Shown piece by piece: positions 23,168 to 35,900 of a stretch of DNA of 64,000 nucleotides. How positions within the stretch are numbered: position 1 is the first letter of the stretch; each line of letters starts with the position of its first letter. Position numbers and translations under genes: made by a program. The notes under the pieces are model-generated. The model made no database searches. It worked only from the letters and a program-made list of their open reading frames with translations, and had not been told where the DNA came from. The stretch lies in contig NC_133653.1 in assembly GCF_009905375.1 (NCBI RefSeq), forward strand, positions 55,562,996 to 55,626,995, written 5' to 3'. This DNA comes from Apium graveolens. Lineage: Eukaryota; Streptophyta; Magnoliopsida; Apiales; Apiaceae.

Positions 23168-23451
23168 TGTGGCGCCCTCCAAACCCGGGTCAGAAGTTTG
23201 GGGTCCACACACACACACACATACCTTATTTATAACCTGCTTATAACAATAATAAAGATAACAATAATATGCAGTGACCCTATTTACCAACTACCACGGA
23301 TCGCAACAGGTTAAAATATGCACACAAGTCACACATCTACTTATATTACATACCGTTCAAATCCCAACTATTCCAAACTCAAAACTGAGTATTAAACTTT
23401 ATTACAACTTTTACAAACTTAAATTATTCCAAAAGAAGCCTACTAGCTCAG
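23168..23451 (-). repeat. Tekay-1 left LTR, outer segment
   Basis: 284 bp from TGTGGCGCCCTCCAAACCCG, almost identical to 45906-46187 of the right LTR apart from the length of a CA run. It ends at CTCAG (23447-23451), where it joins Tekay-2. The next 164 bp of this LTR (equivalent to 46188-46351) are missing. Confidence 0.88.
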
Positions 23452-26400
23452 AGATGAACATCCAAAAATAATCACAATTTATTTTATTCCACAATTATCT
23501 GCCAATACACCTTAAAAGGTTTTCTGAATAAAATTTACATTTTTTTTGCCATTATTACAATTCATAAATATACATAAATCTGGTACATCAAAAGTTGAAG
23601 CCTAGCCTATTGGTAGTTCCTACCTCAGCTACAACGACATCAATGCCCATAGGAAGCTGCGGAACGTTTCCTATCCGCTCTTGAATTGGGAGCTTGGTCT
23701 TGTTCATCATGTCTATCTGATGTTGTGTGATGGAAGAAGAAAGCAAGGGTGAGCAGCAAGCCCACCAAAATAATATGTATAATGATTTACAGTATATGAG
23801 CCTTCTCATAGTATTCATGAAAGTCTTGGTCAAAAGAAATGAACCAAGTTGATATCTTAATGCGATGAAGTCGCAAAATATTCAGTATATATACATATAT
23901 ACTTTTCAAAATCTTGGAAGTCCTCTTCCATGTATAATATACACAAAGTTCCAGTTTATAACTGTATAAAAAAAAATATCGTTGCAAGGTGATCTCATAT
24001 ATCTAACCTTGTCTCAACATTTTTCTGAAAGTCTTTGATATGCATAGATAATCATTTACTAGATATAAGTTTAAAAGATGAAGTTACAAGATACTCCAAT
24101 ATACTTATATCTTTTCCGAATACTACTTGAACTACCACCGTTCAAGTTATAATTAGTTTCAAAAGTTCATCACACTGATGAGACTACAAGATAAGACTTG
24201 AATAGATTCAATCTTTGAAATATTTTGAAGGAAATGAAGTTATTATATACTTCATTAAGTCCCGATATATATATATACACCTATATATATACATACGTTT
24301 CCTGAAAACCTCTGTTATGTAAAGTATGAACAGAATTGCAATATCCAATAAATTTGGAAAGGAAAGAATTTTGGCATAAACCTGATATCTTGCTGATCAG
24401 GCAAAGATACCAATAAGTACCCTTTTCTACTAGTAGATGGACGAATTCCCCACTGGTCATCACCCTGGTCGTAATAGGACCTTATGCTGGACTGCCACTC
24501 AGCCACTTATGCATTTGATGGACTCCCACTGAGCCACTTACACTATCATGGACGCCCACTGAGCCCATGTTGCTTATGCCGACTCAATAGATGGACTTAC
24601 CTCCCGAACGTTGGGTAAGTAATCAATTCATTTACCAAAACTGCAACCTTGTTGCGAATATAAAATACACCACAGAGCCGGATCCCTCAGGTTTTGAGCG
24701 AGTATTTAAATCCCCTTAAAAAGGAAGATCTTAAATATAAAAATGAGTTTTGGGATCCGCTCTAACTTTTAAAAATCATTTTGAAGACTAGAAAACACTT
24801 TAAAGAGTGTTTGGAGTAAAGCTGATTTAATGAAGTAAATCAGTCCCCAGTATATTTAGAAAATGTCTGAATATTATTATTTAAATAATATTCCCATAAA
24901 GAATAATCTTTATAAAAATAATTGAAGTAGAAGTATTAAAACTTATACTTGAAACGAGTATTAACTAACCAAAGATATACTTATATGAAAGTACTATCTT
25001 TATTTGAATAATCGAAAATAAGTTTGATTATTGACACCTTATTCTTTAATAAAATAAAGAATATATTTCAGTAATAAACGGAGTCATAATACCTCGAATG
25101 AATATTATAAATAATATTCATAAAATAAAGGAGTCATACATCCTCGATTGAATATCCAAGTAATATTCAATAATAATATAAAGGAGTCATAAGCCCTCGA
25201 ATAATATTCGAAATAATATTCAATAATTAATATAAAGTTATCGAATAACCCTTATTCGATTAATAGTTTTGAAAACTATGACCATATATATATAAGTATA
25301 TATATATATATATATTTATATCCATATATACAAAATCTACTCGGGATCCTCGACTCCCGGTTTTAGAAAATATTTTCACCTTTGGGTCCCTATACTAAGG
25401 GTATATGCAAATTACCGCTATCCTCTAGCATAGGTATTATCAACTGAATCAACAGATATATATGGAAAGAATACGAAACAGGCATGCATATATATATACC
25501 ATAGCATCATGCTTCAATATATTGCAACATTTGCTAATTAACCAACATGCATCTATCGCAAGATAATGCAAATACATATATACATCACAACAACAGTTAT
25601 AACGGGTAGAGAACTTGCCTGAGCGACTGGGGGTTACGAATGGCTCGGGACGAGTCTGGTAACCTATAAGCAACAAGTAAGTTGGAATTAAACCAAAGTC
25701 ACTTGTAAATCTATACTCTAACCAACTCAGACTCTAACGCTCGTTTTGCGCCCGCTGGTTCTCTTAAGTCACTCGAGTACCCTCGGCTCCACCATTTTTA
25801 ATAATTTAACCTTTACGAGTTTTAAGGCGATTCCTTCGCGAGTGTCTTACCAACTGCCTAACACACTTACCATAAATGTTTCATACATTAATTAACCATT
25901 TTTGGTCTTTAACCTATGTTTCAAAGTAAGGCGAGGGGAAAAGTTTCGTTCGCGAAACGCCGTTACTTGAAACGGTCGTTTCTCCTAAACCGTGCATCGG
26001 AATCGAACGAACTACATATCAAAACGAAGCTCGTAACATGAGCTATCTAAGGCAATGGTCATAATCTAGAAGGGGGTTCTCGGGTCCTAATGTTATGCAC
26101 AAAAATAGTCTAAAGAAAATCGGACGTTACGACGGCTATGTTTACGCGATTTCCCAATTTAAAACCATTCAAAACCAACCCAATTCAACCTCAAATCCAA
26201 CATACAACCAACATCCATCCTTATCACATCATAACAACCCCAACCAATTCAATTTTAACATTCATACTTATGCCTAAGCTTGAATTTAACTATACTACAT
26301 TCTTTTAACCAAAACAACAAGATTTACCAATCCGATTCAATACCATTTCAATCCCAAACTCTAAATCACAAACATCAAGCTACAATATCACCCTACTAAT

Positions 26401-27405
26401 CAAAATCATCTTATAATACATAGGAATCTAGGGTTTGGAGATGATATACCTTCCTTGAAGTGGTGGGAGGAGCTAGGAAGCCTTAAGAAGCTTTGAGAAG
26501 TTTTAGGAATGCTTGGATCTTCAAGGAAATCAAGAAAAATTTCAAGTTAAAAACTTGAAAACACTATTCATTGTCTTCTTCTTTGATTAAATGAAGAATA
26601 TTGAGAAGGAATTGATGGCTTAAACTCATGATATAGCCCTAACTAAGCATAAGGATGATTAGGGAATTATCTTACCAATTTAGGAGGCTTGGATCTTGAG
26701 TTTTGAAATTCCTTGCCTTTGGAATAGTAAAAAGCCGAGAGCATGAAGAACAATGCCTTGGTTTCTTTTTGATTTTGATGAAAAATGATTTTCTTGGCTT
26801 GGTTGGTTTGATTTTTGTGTTTGTTTTAGTTAATTACCTAGTTGCCCTTGATTTTGTGTGGTTAAAAAGCCACCACATCTCCTTCCTTCCCATGTCATGC
26901 CTATGTCATGTTGTGATGTCATCCTTCCCTCTTTGTCCTCCTCTCATTGGTTGGGTGACATCACTCTCTCTAATCCCTTTGATTAACTTCCTAATTGTTT
27001 GCCTAATGACCGCTGATCTGTTATACGGTTCGCTTAACTTTCGTTCTCGTTTATCGTTTGAAGGATCATACCCGGGATCTTATTACTTAGGTTCCCTTAA
27101 CCTTTCTCAATACATTATATTCCTTTTTTATGATCCTCTATTATAATCCTTTAATTTAAATCCTTTTTATCCTGTTACCTTATACTCAATTCTCTCTGTA
27201 TCTAGTGTATTTCCAGGAAAATCAAAGTGTTCGGATTTGGATTCTGACGATCTTTACATACACTTATATCCCATATAAAGTACTAATAAAATCTCAGAAT
27301 ATCCATATCAGAACCCCTACATAGTGTGGCATGAAAAGTTTTCTCATTCAGCAAAAACACTATTCATAAGGGTTTCAAAATTTCCCAAAAATTGGGGTTA
27401 TTACA
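23447..27405 (-). repeat. Tekay-2 left LTR (3' LTR in sense), truncated
   Basis: 3959 bp aligned end to end with 33121-37080 of the right LTR, with only scattered substitutions and short indels (about 8 substitutions in the first 600 bases). The outer 137 bp present at 32984-33120 are missing, so the first base is set by the CTCAG junction shared with Tekay-1. It ends GGTTATTACA at 27405. It contains a triple 31-bp repeat (24488-24569), TA-rich runs near 25290-25320 and a splice-donor-like motif (25613-25622). Antisense ORFs, including 26703-27146, occur in both LTR copies and are incidental. Confidence 0.88.
24488..24569 (-). repeat. three tandem 30-31-bp units in Tekay-2 LTR
   Basis: Units start at 24488, 24519 and 24549, each reading close to TGGACTCCCACTGAGCCAC. 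The same triple array is in the other LTR around 34158-34240. Confidence 0.7.
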
Positions 27406-27420
27406 GTCTCCCCTCCTTAA
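27406..27420 (-). promoter_or_regulatory. Tekay-2 polypurine tract
   Basis: Minus strand TTAAGGAGGGGAGAC directly abuts the left LTR. Confidence 0.8.
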
Positions 27421-28210
27421 AAGGATTCCGTCCCGGAATCAAATTGAAAATAAATAGGGATACTCTTTTAGCATTGCACTTTCTAACTCTCGAGTAAATT
27501 TTTCCACATTGTGGTCCTACCACCAAACTCCGCCTAGTTTGATAACCCTTCTCCTAAGTACTTGTTCCTTTTTACTCTATAACCCTTCCTGGTTGCTCCA
27601 TATAGGTTACGTCGGGTTGCATGTCTATGTGCTCACATGCCCCTATTTGTCTGGCATCCGAATTATACTTTCTTAACATTGATACGTGGAACACGTTATG
27701 AACTTGCTACATATTCGGGGGTAGGGCTAGCTCATATGCTATCTTCCCAATACGTCTTAATATATCCTAAGATCCAACAATTCGTGGACTTAAACTTTCC
27801 TTTCTTTCCAACCCTCATCAATTCTTTTTAAGGGAATACTCTTAACAATACAAGGTTCCCTCCTTCATACTCTTTGTCCTTTCATTGTCAAATTAGCATA
27901 CTTCTTATGTCCATCTTGGGCTACTCCCAGCCGTCCTCTGATTAGATCTATTAAATCCTTGGTCCTTTGGACCACTGCTGGTCCGAGTATCTTGCGCTCT
28001 ACAGCTTCATCCTAACATAAGGGAGATCGACATTGTCTTCCCTCAAGGATCTCATAAGGCGATATCTCGATAATGACATATGATCTATTATCGTAAGATA
28101 ACTCAATCCGCGTTAAGTGATCATTCCAAATTCTTTCAAGTCTATTGCATGGAATTTTATCACAGCTTCTAGCACTATAGCTTTGGCATCTCAATACCCA
28201 TTCTTTTCCA
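27421..28210 (-). pseudogene. Tekay-2 integrase C-terminal part and chromodomain remnant
   Basis: Minus-strand pieces match the end of a Tekay-type integrase. At about 28010-28194 the readings SPYEILEGRQCRSPLC and, after a stop, ERKILGPAVVQRTKDLIDLI correspond to the region after the DDE core in Tekay-1. Close to the polypurine tract, KEQVLRRRVIKLGGVWW and RELESAMLKEYPYLFS correspond to the chromodomain and its end. Many stops and frame changes make it non-functional. Assignment is by comparison with the intact reading of the same regions at 40118-40900 in Tekay-1. Confidence 0.7.
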
Positions 28211-31199
28211 GTTCGTAATCGCTACTACCTTCCGTTCCTAATATTATACTGGTTATACTTTTGCTCGTTAGCGTTCTATAACCTTTTAATAACCACGTCA
28301 ACCTTAGTATCACGAATGTGTTTCCATTCCGAATACTACCACAACTTTATTACTCCTTTTTCAGCTGTTTCTATTTCCCAAAGTTTGATCAATCATATAG
28401 AAGTAAATGAATTTGTTGAGAGATCACTATGATCATGAACACTTGTTATATCGCATAGTTAGTACAGAAGGTGGCCAGCCTTTAGTACTTGACAAGCAAT
28501 TAAACAATAGATGGTATCCTACTAGGCTTCTATCACACAGATAGATAGTCATTCGGCAATACCTCCCCTTCTGGAAGGGTTGTTCTTCTCAGCTTACATG
28601 AAATGAAAAGAAGAGAAAAGAACGAACTGAAGAGAATTGTATATTCGTAAAAATTTTATTGCCATAAAATATCTGGCTTGGAATCTACCTCTGAACTATA
28701 GAGGTTTGTCATAGGAGAACAAAACATATATGTATTTATATCAACATCAAGTATTGTAGCATCGTATTTCACATGCCTAAATATTTTTGCTATTCCGTCC
28801 ATCATTCTATGGACCCATGCTCTTCCTCGAGCTTATACACAATCACCTTTGAAACTCCCTTGATATCAAAAATCGAACCTGGGATCTCATTCTAGACATC
28901 ATCGTTACTTGAATTCTATGCTTGCACCGCAACCTTCCTCGTATAATAATACGACTCTCTATTGATAAGAAAGAATAAATATTCAATAGGTAGATAATAT
29001 ACTTAATTAGTCTATCAATGATAACTTATACACCACCACGACCCGATTAGTGGTACTCAATCTCAACATTCATTCCAATACAACTCTCATGGTTGTAATC
29101 GACTCATTACTCGCAGAATCATTGCTGCATTACTATGGTCCACCACTGACCTACTGTCGTAATTCACTTTCCATGAAATCTTAATATCTAACCATACGGA
29201 GTCCATACATGTCGTATAGAATTCTCCTAAGGAGGTAACATGATCACCGTTCATGATTCATGAAGAACACTCCTGAACTTGACGTACTTTCATGACATGA
29301 AGTAGATAAAATTGCAGAAGAGTTTCAATCAAGGCAACGATAGCAGGTTAATATCATTCTTAATCATATGCCTTCAATAGAAGACTTAACTCAAAGGTTC
29401 GTTTAGTCCTTTTTGGAAATATGGTCCTGGATTATTCTCAAGATAGGATCTTCTGAGATAGATAGCCCGCTCATGGCGATTACGCGAATTAAACCTTTAC
29501 CAACTACTATTACGGTTGGGTATTGCACAGTCATCAGAAGGAATGACAATCTTCCAAACCAAAATACAACCATCACAGCTTTAACCATCATCACTGTATC
29601 CCTCTCGCACGAGCGCCTATAATTATCCTCTTACATTTAAAGTGTCGGCCACCTCTTTGGCCTTTCCTGATAGTAAAATTTCCTTACAGTCAATGTCATT
29701 TTAACCACCTCCAATAATTTTCTACCTCATTTCAATCACATCTTATGTGAAGATGTTTTCCTTAAAATCTGATAAATAAAAAAAAATATCACCATTTTTG
29801 CATAAGTTATTGCCTCAGTCTTTAGAGGTTAATCACCGTCATGACTGACTCTCAATCATAATTAGAACATCTTTTATCTTAAGTCCTAATTGCCCTGAAC
29901 AATTTCGACCATTACTGGTTCGATCCATACTTTCTCGTGGTTTAACACGTGCCCCCCTTGGCATCATTATAATTACGTCATATTTCCTTTATCAACATTT
30001 CTATTCTTGAGAATTTTGAATATTACCTTTCTCCTTGTAAAACCTCTAAGGTTATCCTTCAATCGTTCCTCCTATATTCCCTAGATACAGGGCATATCAA
30101 AATACCATTTACTATTACTAGAACCATTGTCTATATACTTCTGAAAAATTTCTCCACTGATTCTTAAAGGTTGTTGTTACCTTAATCCTTTCTAATTCAT
30201 ACTGTCAAAACTCATACTATCCCTATTAAGGGTGAAATGCCAACCTTTATGCATTCCCCTAGGATTCATTTTAAGTTACCGATGTTCTATCCTTAATTCC
30301 ACCTTTAAAAGGTACCTGCATCCTTCCATGGATAAATCAAGTCATATATCCCTGATAGGGTGTCTTATTCCATCATTCCCACCTCGATAGTATATACCTA
30401 ATTTCACAATAACATCTGTATTCAAAATGAGGTCAATCAATATGGCCTCCAAAAGATAACAACGGTTATCCACTTTTCTTTTCCTGATTTGGTAACGATA
30501 ACAAGGATGTTCTGGAAGATATTGGTCGTGTTCAACGTGAACTTCTTCTTAATAATTCCTTATTTACTTATGTTATTTATCTCAACAGTCATCTCAATAT
30601 TGGGATATCTTTCATATCTGGCGTCTTCCTTTCTGGGTATCAAGCCACCGGTCTTACACTTCACATTCTTGAAGGTCACTTCCTTCATCCAATTTTCCTA
30701 CTTTCTTACTTTCTTGTCTCCTTATTCTATCCGCGTCTCATTATTTATCCGTCGAACTATCTCAAGGTTTCCTCGAATCCTCCCAACTCATAGGGGATAA
30801 AATATATGTATCTCTTATGCCTTCAACCATCAATTTTAACTCATGGTGAATCACCCTCATCCTGACGATTACATACTTTTCTATTTCTATTGCTACGAGT
30901 CTTTAGGGTTTCCTCATACCCAACTCCCTTATCATTCCTCAAACTCTATTGCCTTTATATTCCTTTCCACTTCAATTTCTTTTTATTTTCCTTTCTCTTA
31001 TCATTATTTCATGAACCAACACAACATAAGCATTGATTTCAAACATCCCGTCATTCTGGATTCGTGCCCTTAGAACGAATCTTGACAACTTTTACAACTT
31101 AAATTCACAATTCATCATACTCGTCTGTCTTTGTTCTGGCTCTAAACCTTTTACACTCTCTCCATAACCTTGGGAATTACTTTCCCGAAAACAATTGGC
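28211..31199 (-). other. Tekay-2 interior, heavily decayed
   Basis: About 3 kb without a usable ORF. One recognisable part is at about 29640-29760, where the minus strand in broken frames resembles the RNase H end preceding integrase (LLEVVK followed by a pattern equivalent to YHPGKANVVADAL). This is a second copy of a region also found near 32030-32100. The rest, including pyrimidine-rich plus-strand stretches near 30600-31050, I could not assign. Confidence 0.5.
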
Positions 31200-31535
31200 T
31201 GAGCTTTAATCAGTTTATCATAACCTCTGGCTCCGTGCCTTTCTTGGTCTTTCACCAGCGGGTGGCCTCTCTCTTAGGAGGGTAAGTGACAAAAACAGTC
31301 CTTTGTGGTTCGTTAATCATTTAGAATCTCAAATGATTCCTCTATTTCCTTTAGCCAGGCTCTTGCCTCGGCTGGGTCAGCTTGTTCCATGGAACTCTGA
31401 GAGCTTAGCGACTTAAAGGTCCTGAAAGAATTTCTCACCGCACTGTCTCCTCAGGGTGGTGGTTGGGGATAATAGTCTAAGTTCTTTTTAGACAGGTCCA
31501 TGAATTGCCGTATAGGAGTGCCGTCTCGGGTCTCC
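31200..31535 (-). pseudogene. Tekay-2 gag remnant
   Basis: Minus-strand frames give TPIRQFMDLSKKNLDYYPQP, then after a frame change FKSLSS, ADPAEARAWLKEIEESFEIL, and EPQRTVFVTY followed by REATRW. These are the conserved core of plant chromovirus gag (capsid region preceding the zinc knuckle). At least two frame changes and several stops occur. It lies downstream of the RT-RNase H fragment at 31770-32545, the wrong order for a gypsy element. Confidence 0.75.
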
Positions 31536-31769
31536 TTTCCTTACTCGACTTTTTGTTTCCTTAGTATGAAATGTTTCATCCTTCTCCCATACTTGGGGTT
31601 ATCTTATACATTTTAAATCCTCATTTTTCCACTTCATTATGTTATGGGTTCATTCTATCTTGATGGCGACCTCCCTGACTATCAGGTTCAGGGTTTGCTC
31701 TAAATCTTATTCCTCAAACTAGCTTTCATCTAAGATTTCATCTTTAGGCTCTTGAACATTTGGAACCCA

Positions 31770-32545
31770 AATTCTATAGGAATACCTCATTATTCCCTTA
31801 TCATCTTTCTCGGTATTAATCTTTTATCTAATTGTTGGCTCTCTGCCTTCATTCATAACTTTTTCTGGCACAATATGTTCTTTTCCGATCATTCGGTCTG
31901 TATTGCAATCTCAAACAGCTTTTCGGTACCGGCTCCGGTTACCTTCACTTCTATTTCCATTTTCTCACAATCTCTTATAAACTCTCCCAAAGACATTATC
32001 ATCTTGAGTCTCTCCTTTTTACTAAGGGCATCAGCCACCACATTGGCTTTCCCCGAATGATAAAGAATCTCCCAATCAATATTCTTGATTAGCTCTAACC
32101 GCCTCCTCTGGCGTATGTTGAGCTCTTTCTACGCAAAAATGTACTAGAGCTCCTATAGTTTGTGTAAATCTCGCACTTCTATCCATACAAGTAGTGCCTC
32201 CAATATTTAGGGCAAACCTATTGCCACGAGCCCAAGCTCATGGGTGGGGATATCGAATTTTATATTCCCTTAATTATCTTGACGCGTACGCGATTACCTT
32301 GTTGTGCTGTATAAGAAGCACCCTAATTCCTTATGTGAAGCGTCACTACAAATCACAAAATCTCCTTTTCCATCCGGCAACGCCAACATAGGAGCCGTCA
32401 CCAACCTTTGCTTCAGTTCTTGAAAGCTGTTCTCGCATTTCTCTGTCCATTTGAACTTCTCAGTCTTACGAGTAAGCCGCGTTAAAGGGGGCTACTATCT
32501 TTACAAACTTGAATGAACCTCCGGTAGTGACCGACCAATCTTACC
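31770..32545 (-). pseudogene. displaced RT tail-RNase H-integrase head fragment in Tekay-2
   Basis: Reading the minus strand, YRRF, then [47 protein letters not shown], a broken section, RLELIKNIDWEILYHSGKAN followed by VVADALSKKERL, and finally a stretch equivalent to the YRIWVP region of integrase. It starts at the RT C-terminal end and stops inside the integrase N-terminal part. It sits between the leader ORF and gag, so it is out of order. The RNase H part differs from both Tekay-1 and the second RNase H tail at 29640-29760. Confidence 0.75.
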
Positions 32546-32590
32546 TCTGGTAGTCAACCTAACCATGGTCATCAATTCATCAGTGGTCCT

Positions 32591-32722
32591 TTATTCATTC
32601 TTGTCAGGATCCTCCATGGGATCCTCCTCAGCAACTATCCCTTCTAGGACAACATCCTCAACAGCTACATCCTCAATATGAACATCATCCGATCCCGCGT
32701 TAGGACGCTCTATCGGATCCAT
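32591..32722 (-). CDS. Tekay-2 leader ORF, truncated
   Basis: A 43-residue ORF starts at an ATG at 32722, 245 bp downstream of the primer site in sense orientation: MDPIERPNAG followed by an acidic run with repeated EDVAVEDVV and a stop at 32591. The frame continues after the stop as TTDELMTMVRLTTRG before running into the displaced RT fragment at about 32545. It is probably the N-terminus of a leader or gag protein whose rest was lost at the chimeric junction. No domain recognised. Confidence 0.45.
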   Translation of the reverse strand: MDPIERPNAGSDDVHIEDVAVEDVVLEGIVAEEDPMEDPDKNE

Positions 32723-32967
32723 AATCTGATCTCTAATAAGTAATAAACATCATCGCGCTGTTGCTCCTCAACCTCAGGGTTCGGAGTCCCGCTACCATCT
32801 ACGATAACGAACTACGCTTCTATCACGATATTTATAAGGGTTCCCATAAGGGTTTTAACTGTCAGTGCTACGTTAGGTAGCCCGACTATGAACTTGGCAA
32901 GAGTTCTTATTATCTTAGTGAACTTATTATTTTAACGTCACATCATCTCTGAGGTTTATAACGCTTA

Positions 32968-32979
32968 GCTCTGATACCA
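32968..32979 (-). promoter_or_regulatory. Tekay-2 primer binding site (tRNA-iMet)
   Basis: Minus strand TGGTATCAGAGC, complementary to the 3' end of initiator tRNA-Met, four bases from the LTR edge. Confidence 0.88.
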
Positions 32980-32983
32980 CTTC

Positions 32984-35900
32984 TGTAACACCCCCAAATC
33001 CGGGGTCGGGGATCCGGGTTGTCACGAGTTCCATTTCCCTTAATAACACCCAATCTTAATAATTAATTGACTACTCTGTACTGTGACCCCATAATAAACA
33101 CACACACCACACGTTATAGTCTCAGAGATGAACATCCAAAAATAATCACAATTCATTTTATTCCACAATTATCTGCCAATACACCTTAAAAGGTTTTCTG
33201 AATAAAATTTACATTTTCTTTGCCATTATTACAATTCATAAATATACATAAATCTGGTACATCAAAAGTTGAAGCCTAGCCTATTGGTAGTTCCTACCTC
33301 AGCTACAGCGACATCAATGCCCATAGGAAGCTGCGGAACGTTTCCTATCCGCTCGCGAATTGGGAGCTTGGTCCTGTTCATCTTGTCTATCTGATGTTGT
33401 GTGATGGAAGAAGAAAGCAAGGGTGAGCAGCAAGCCCACCAAAATAATATGTATAATGATTTACAGTATATGAGCCTTCTCATAGTATTCATGAAAGTCT
33501 TGGTCAAAAGAAATGAACCAAGTTGATATCTTAATGCGATGAAGTCGCAAAATATTCAGTATATATACATATATACTTTTCAAAATCTTGGAAGTCCTCT
33601 TCCATGTATAATATACACAAAGTTCCAGTTTATAACTGTATAAAAAAAATATCGTTGCAAGGTGATCTCCTATATCTAACCTTGTCTCAACATTTTTCTG
33701 AAAGTCTTTGATATGCATAAGATAATCATTTACTAGATATAAGTTTAAAAGATGAAGTTACAAGATACTCCAATATACTTATATCTTTTCCGAATACTAC
33801 TTGAACTACCACCGTTCAAGTTATAATTAGTTTCAAAAGTTCATCACACTGATGAGACTACAAGATAAGACTTGAATAGATTCAATCTTTGAAATATTTT
33901 GAAGGAAATGAAGTTATTATATACTTCATTAAGTCCCGATATATATATACACCTATATATATACATACGTTTCCTGAAAACCTCTGTTATGTAAAGTATG
34001 AACAGAATTGCAATATCCAATAAATTTGGAAAGGAAAGAATTTTGGCATAAACCTGATATCTTGCTGATCAGGCAAAGATACCAATAAGTAACCTTTTCT
34101 ACTAGTAGATGGACGAATTCCCCACTGGTCATCACCCTGGTCGTAATAGGACCTTATGCTGGACTGCCACTCAGCCACTTATGCATTTGATGGACTCTCA
34201 CTGAGCCACTTACACTATCATGGACGCCCACTGAGCCCATGTTGCTTATGCCGACTCAATAGATGGACTTACCTCCCGAACGTTGGGTAAGTAATCAATT
34301 CATTTACCAAAACTGCAACCTTGTTGCGAATATAAAATACACCACAGAGCCGGATCCCTCAGGTTTTGAGCGAGTATTTAAATCCCCTTAAAAAGGAAGA
34401 TCTTAAATATAAAAATGAGTTTTGGGATCCGCTCTAACTTTTAAAAATCATTTGGAAGACTCGAAAACACTTTAAAGAGTGTTTGGAGTAAAGCTGATTT
34501 AATGAAGTAAATCAGTCCCCAGTATATTTAGAAAATGTCTGAATATTATTATTTAAATAATATTCCCATAAAGAATAATCTTTATAAAAATAATTGAAGT
34601 AGAAGTATTAAAACTTATACTTGAAACGAGTATTAACTAACCAAAGATATACTTATATGAAAGTACTATCTTTATTTGAATAATCGAAAATAAGTTTGAT
34701 TATTGACACCTTATTCTTTAATAAAATAAAGAATACATTTCAGTAATAAACGGAGTCATAATACCTCGAATGAATATTATAAATAATATTCATAAAATAA
34801 AGGAGTCATACATCCTCGATTGAATATCCAAGTAATATTCAATAATAATATAAAGGAGTCATAAGCCCTCGAATAATATTCGAAATAATATTCAATAATT
34901 AATATAAAGTTATCGAATAACCCTTATTCGATTAATAGTTTTCAAAACTATGGCCATATATATATATATAAGTATATATATATATATTTATATCCATATA
35001 TACAAAATCTACTCGGGATCCTCGACTCCCGGTTTTAGAAAATATTTTCACCTTTGGGTCCCTATACTAAGGGTATATGCAAATTACCGCTATCCTCTAG
35101 CATATGTATTATCAACTGAATCAACAGATATATATGGAAAGAATACAAAACAGGCATGCATATATATATACCATAGCATCATGCTTCAATATATTGCAAC
35201 ATTTGCTAATTAACCAACATGCATCTATCGCAAGATAATGCAAATACATATATACATCACAACAACAGTTATAACGGGTAGAAAACTTGCCTGAGCGACT
35301 GGGGGTTACGAATGGCTCGGGACGAGTCTGGTAACCTATAAGCAACAAGTAAGTTGGAATTAAACCAAAGTCACTTGTAAATCTATACTCTAACCAACTC
35401 AGACTCTAACGCTCGTTTTGCGCCCGCTGGTTCTCTTAAGTCACTCGAGTACCCTCGGCTCCACCATTTTTAATAATTTAACCTTTACGAGTTTTAAGGC
35501 GATTCCTTTGCGAGTGTCTTACCAACTGCCTAACACACTTACCATAAATGTTTCATACATTAATTAACCATTTTTGGTCTTTAACCTATGTTTCAAAGTA
35601 AGGCGAGGGGAAAAGTTTCGTTCGCGAAACGCCGTTACTTGAAACGGTCGTTTCTCCTAAACCGTGCATCGGAATCGAACGAACTACATATCAAAACGAA
35701 GCTCGTAACATGAGCTATCTAAACATGGCAATGGTCATAATCTAGAAGGGGGTTCTCGGGTCCTAATGTTATGCACAAAAACAGTGTAAAGAAAATCGGA
35801 CGTTACGACGGCTATGTTTACGCGATTTCCCAATTTAAAACCATTCAAAACCAACCCAATTCAACCTCAAATCCAACATACAACCAACATCCATCCTTAT

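Noticed and set aside
24488..24569. CRISPR-like array
   Set aside because: Only three imperfect units without unique spacers, inside a plant retrotransposon LTR.
25290..25320. AT-rich runs as replication origins
   Set aside because: Simple TA microsatellites in LTRs with no other origin feature.
26703..27146. 147-codon plus-strand ORF, repeated at 36378-36821
   Set aside because: It lies antisense in both LTRs of Tekay-2, starts with TTG, and is conserved only because the LTRs are nearly identical. Its hydrophobic residues follow from T-rich sequence.
28012..28194. Independent small gene
   Set aside because: Its wording matches the post-core region of a gypsy integrase and it has stops on both sides.
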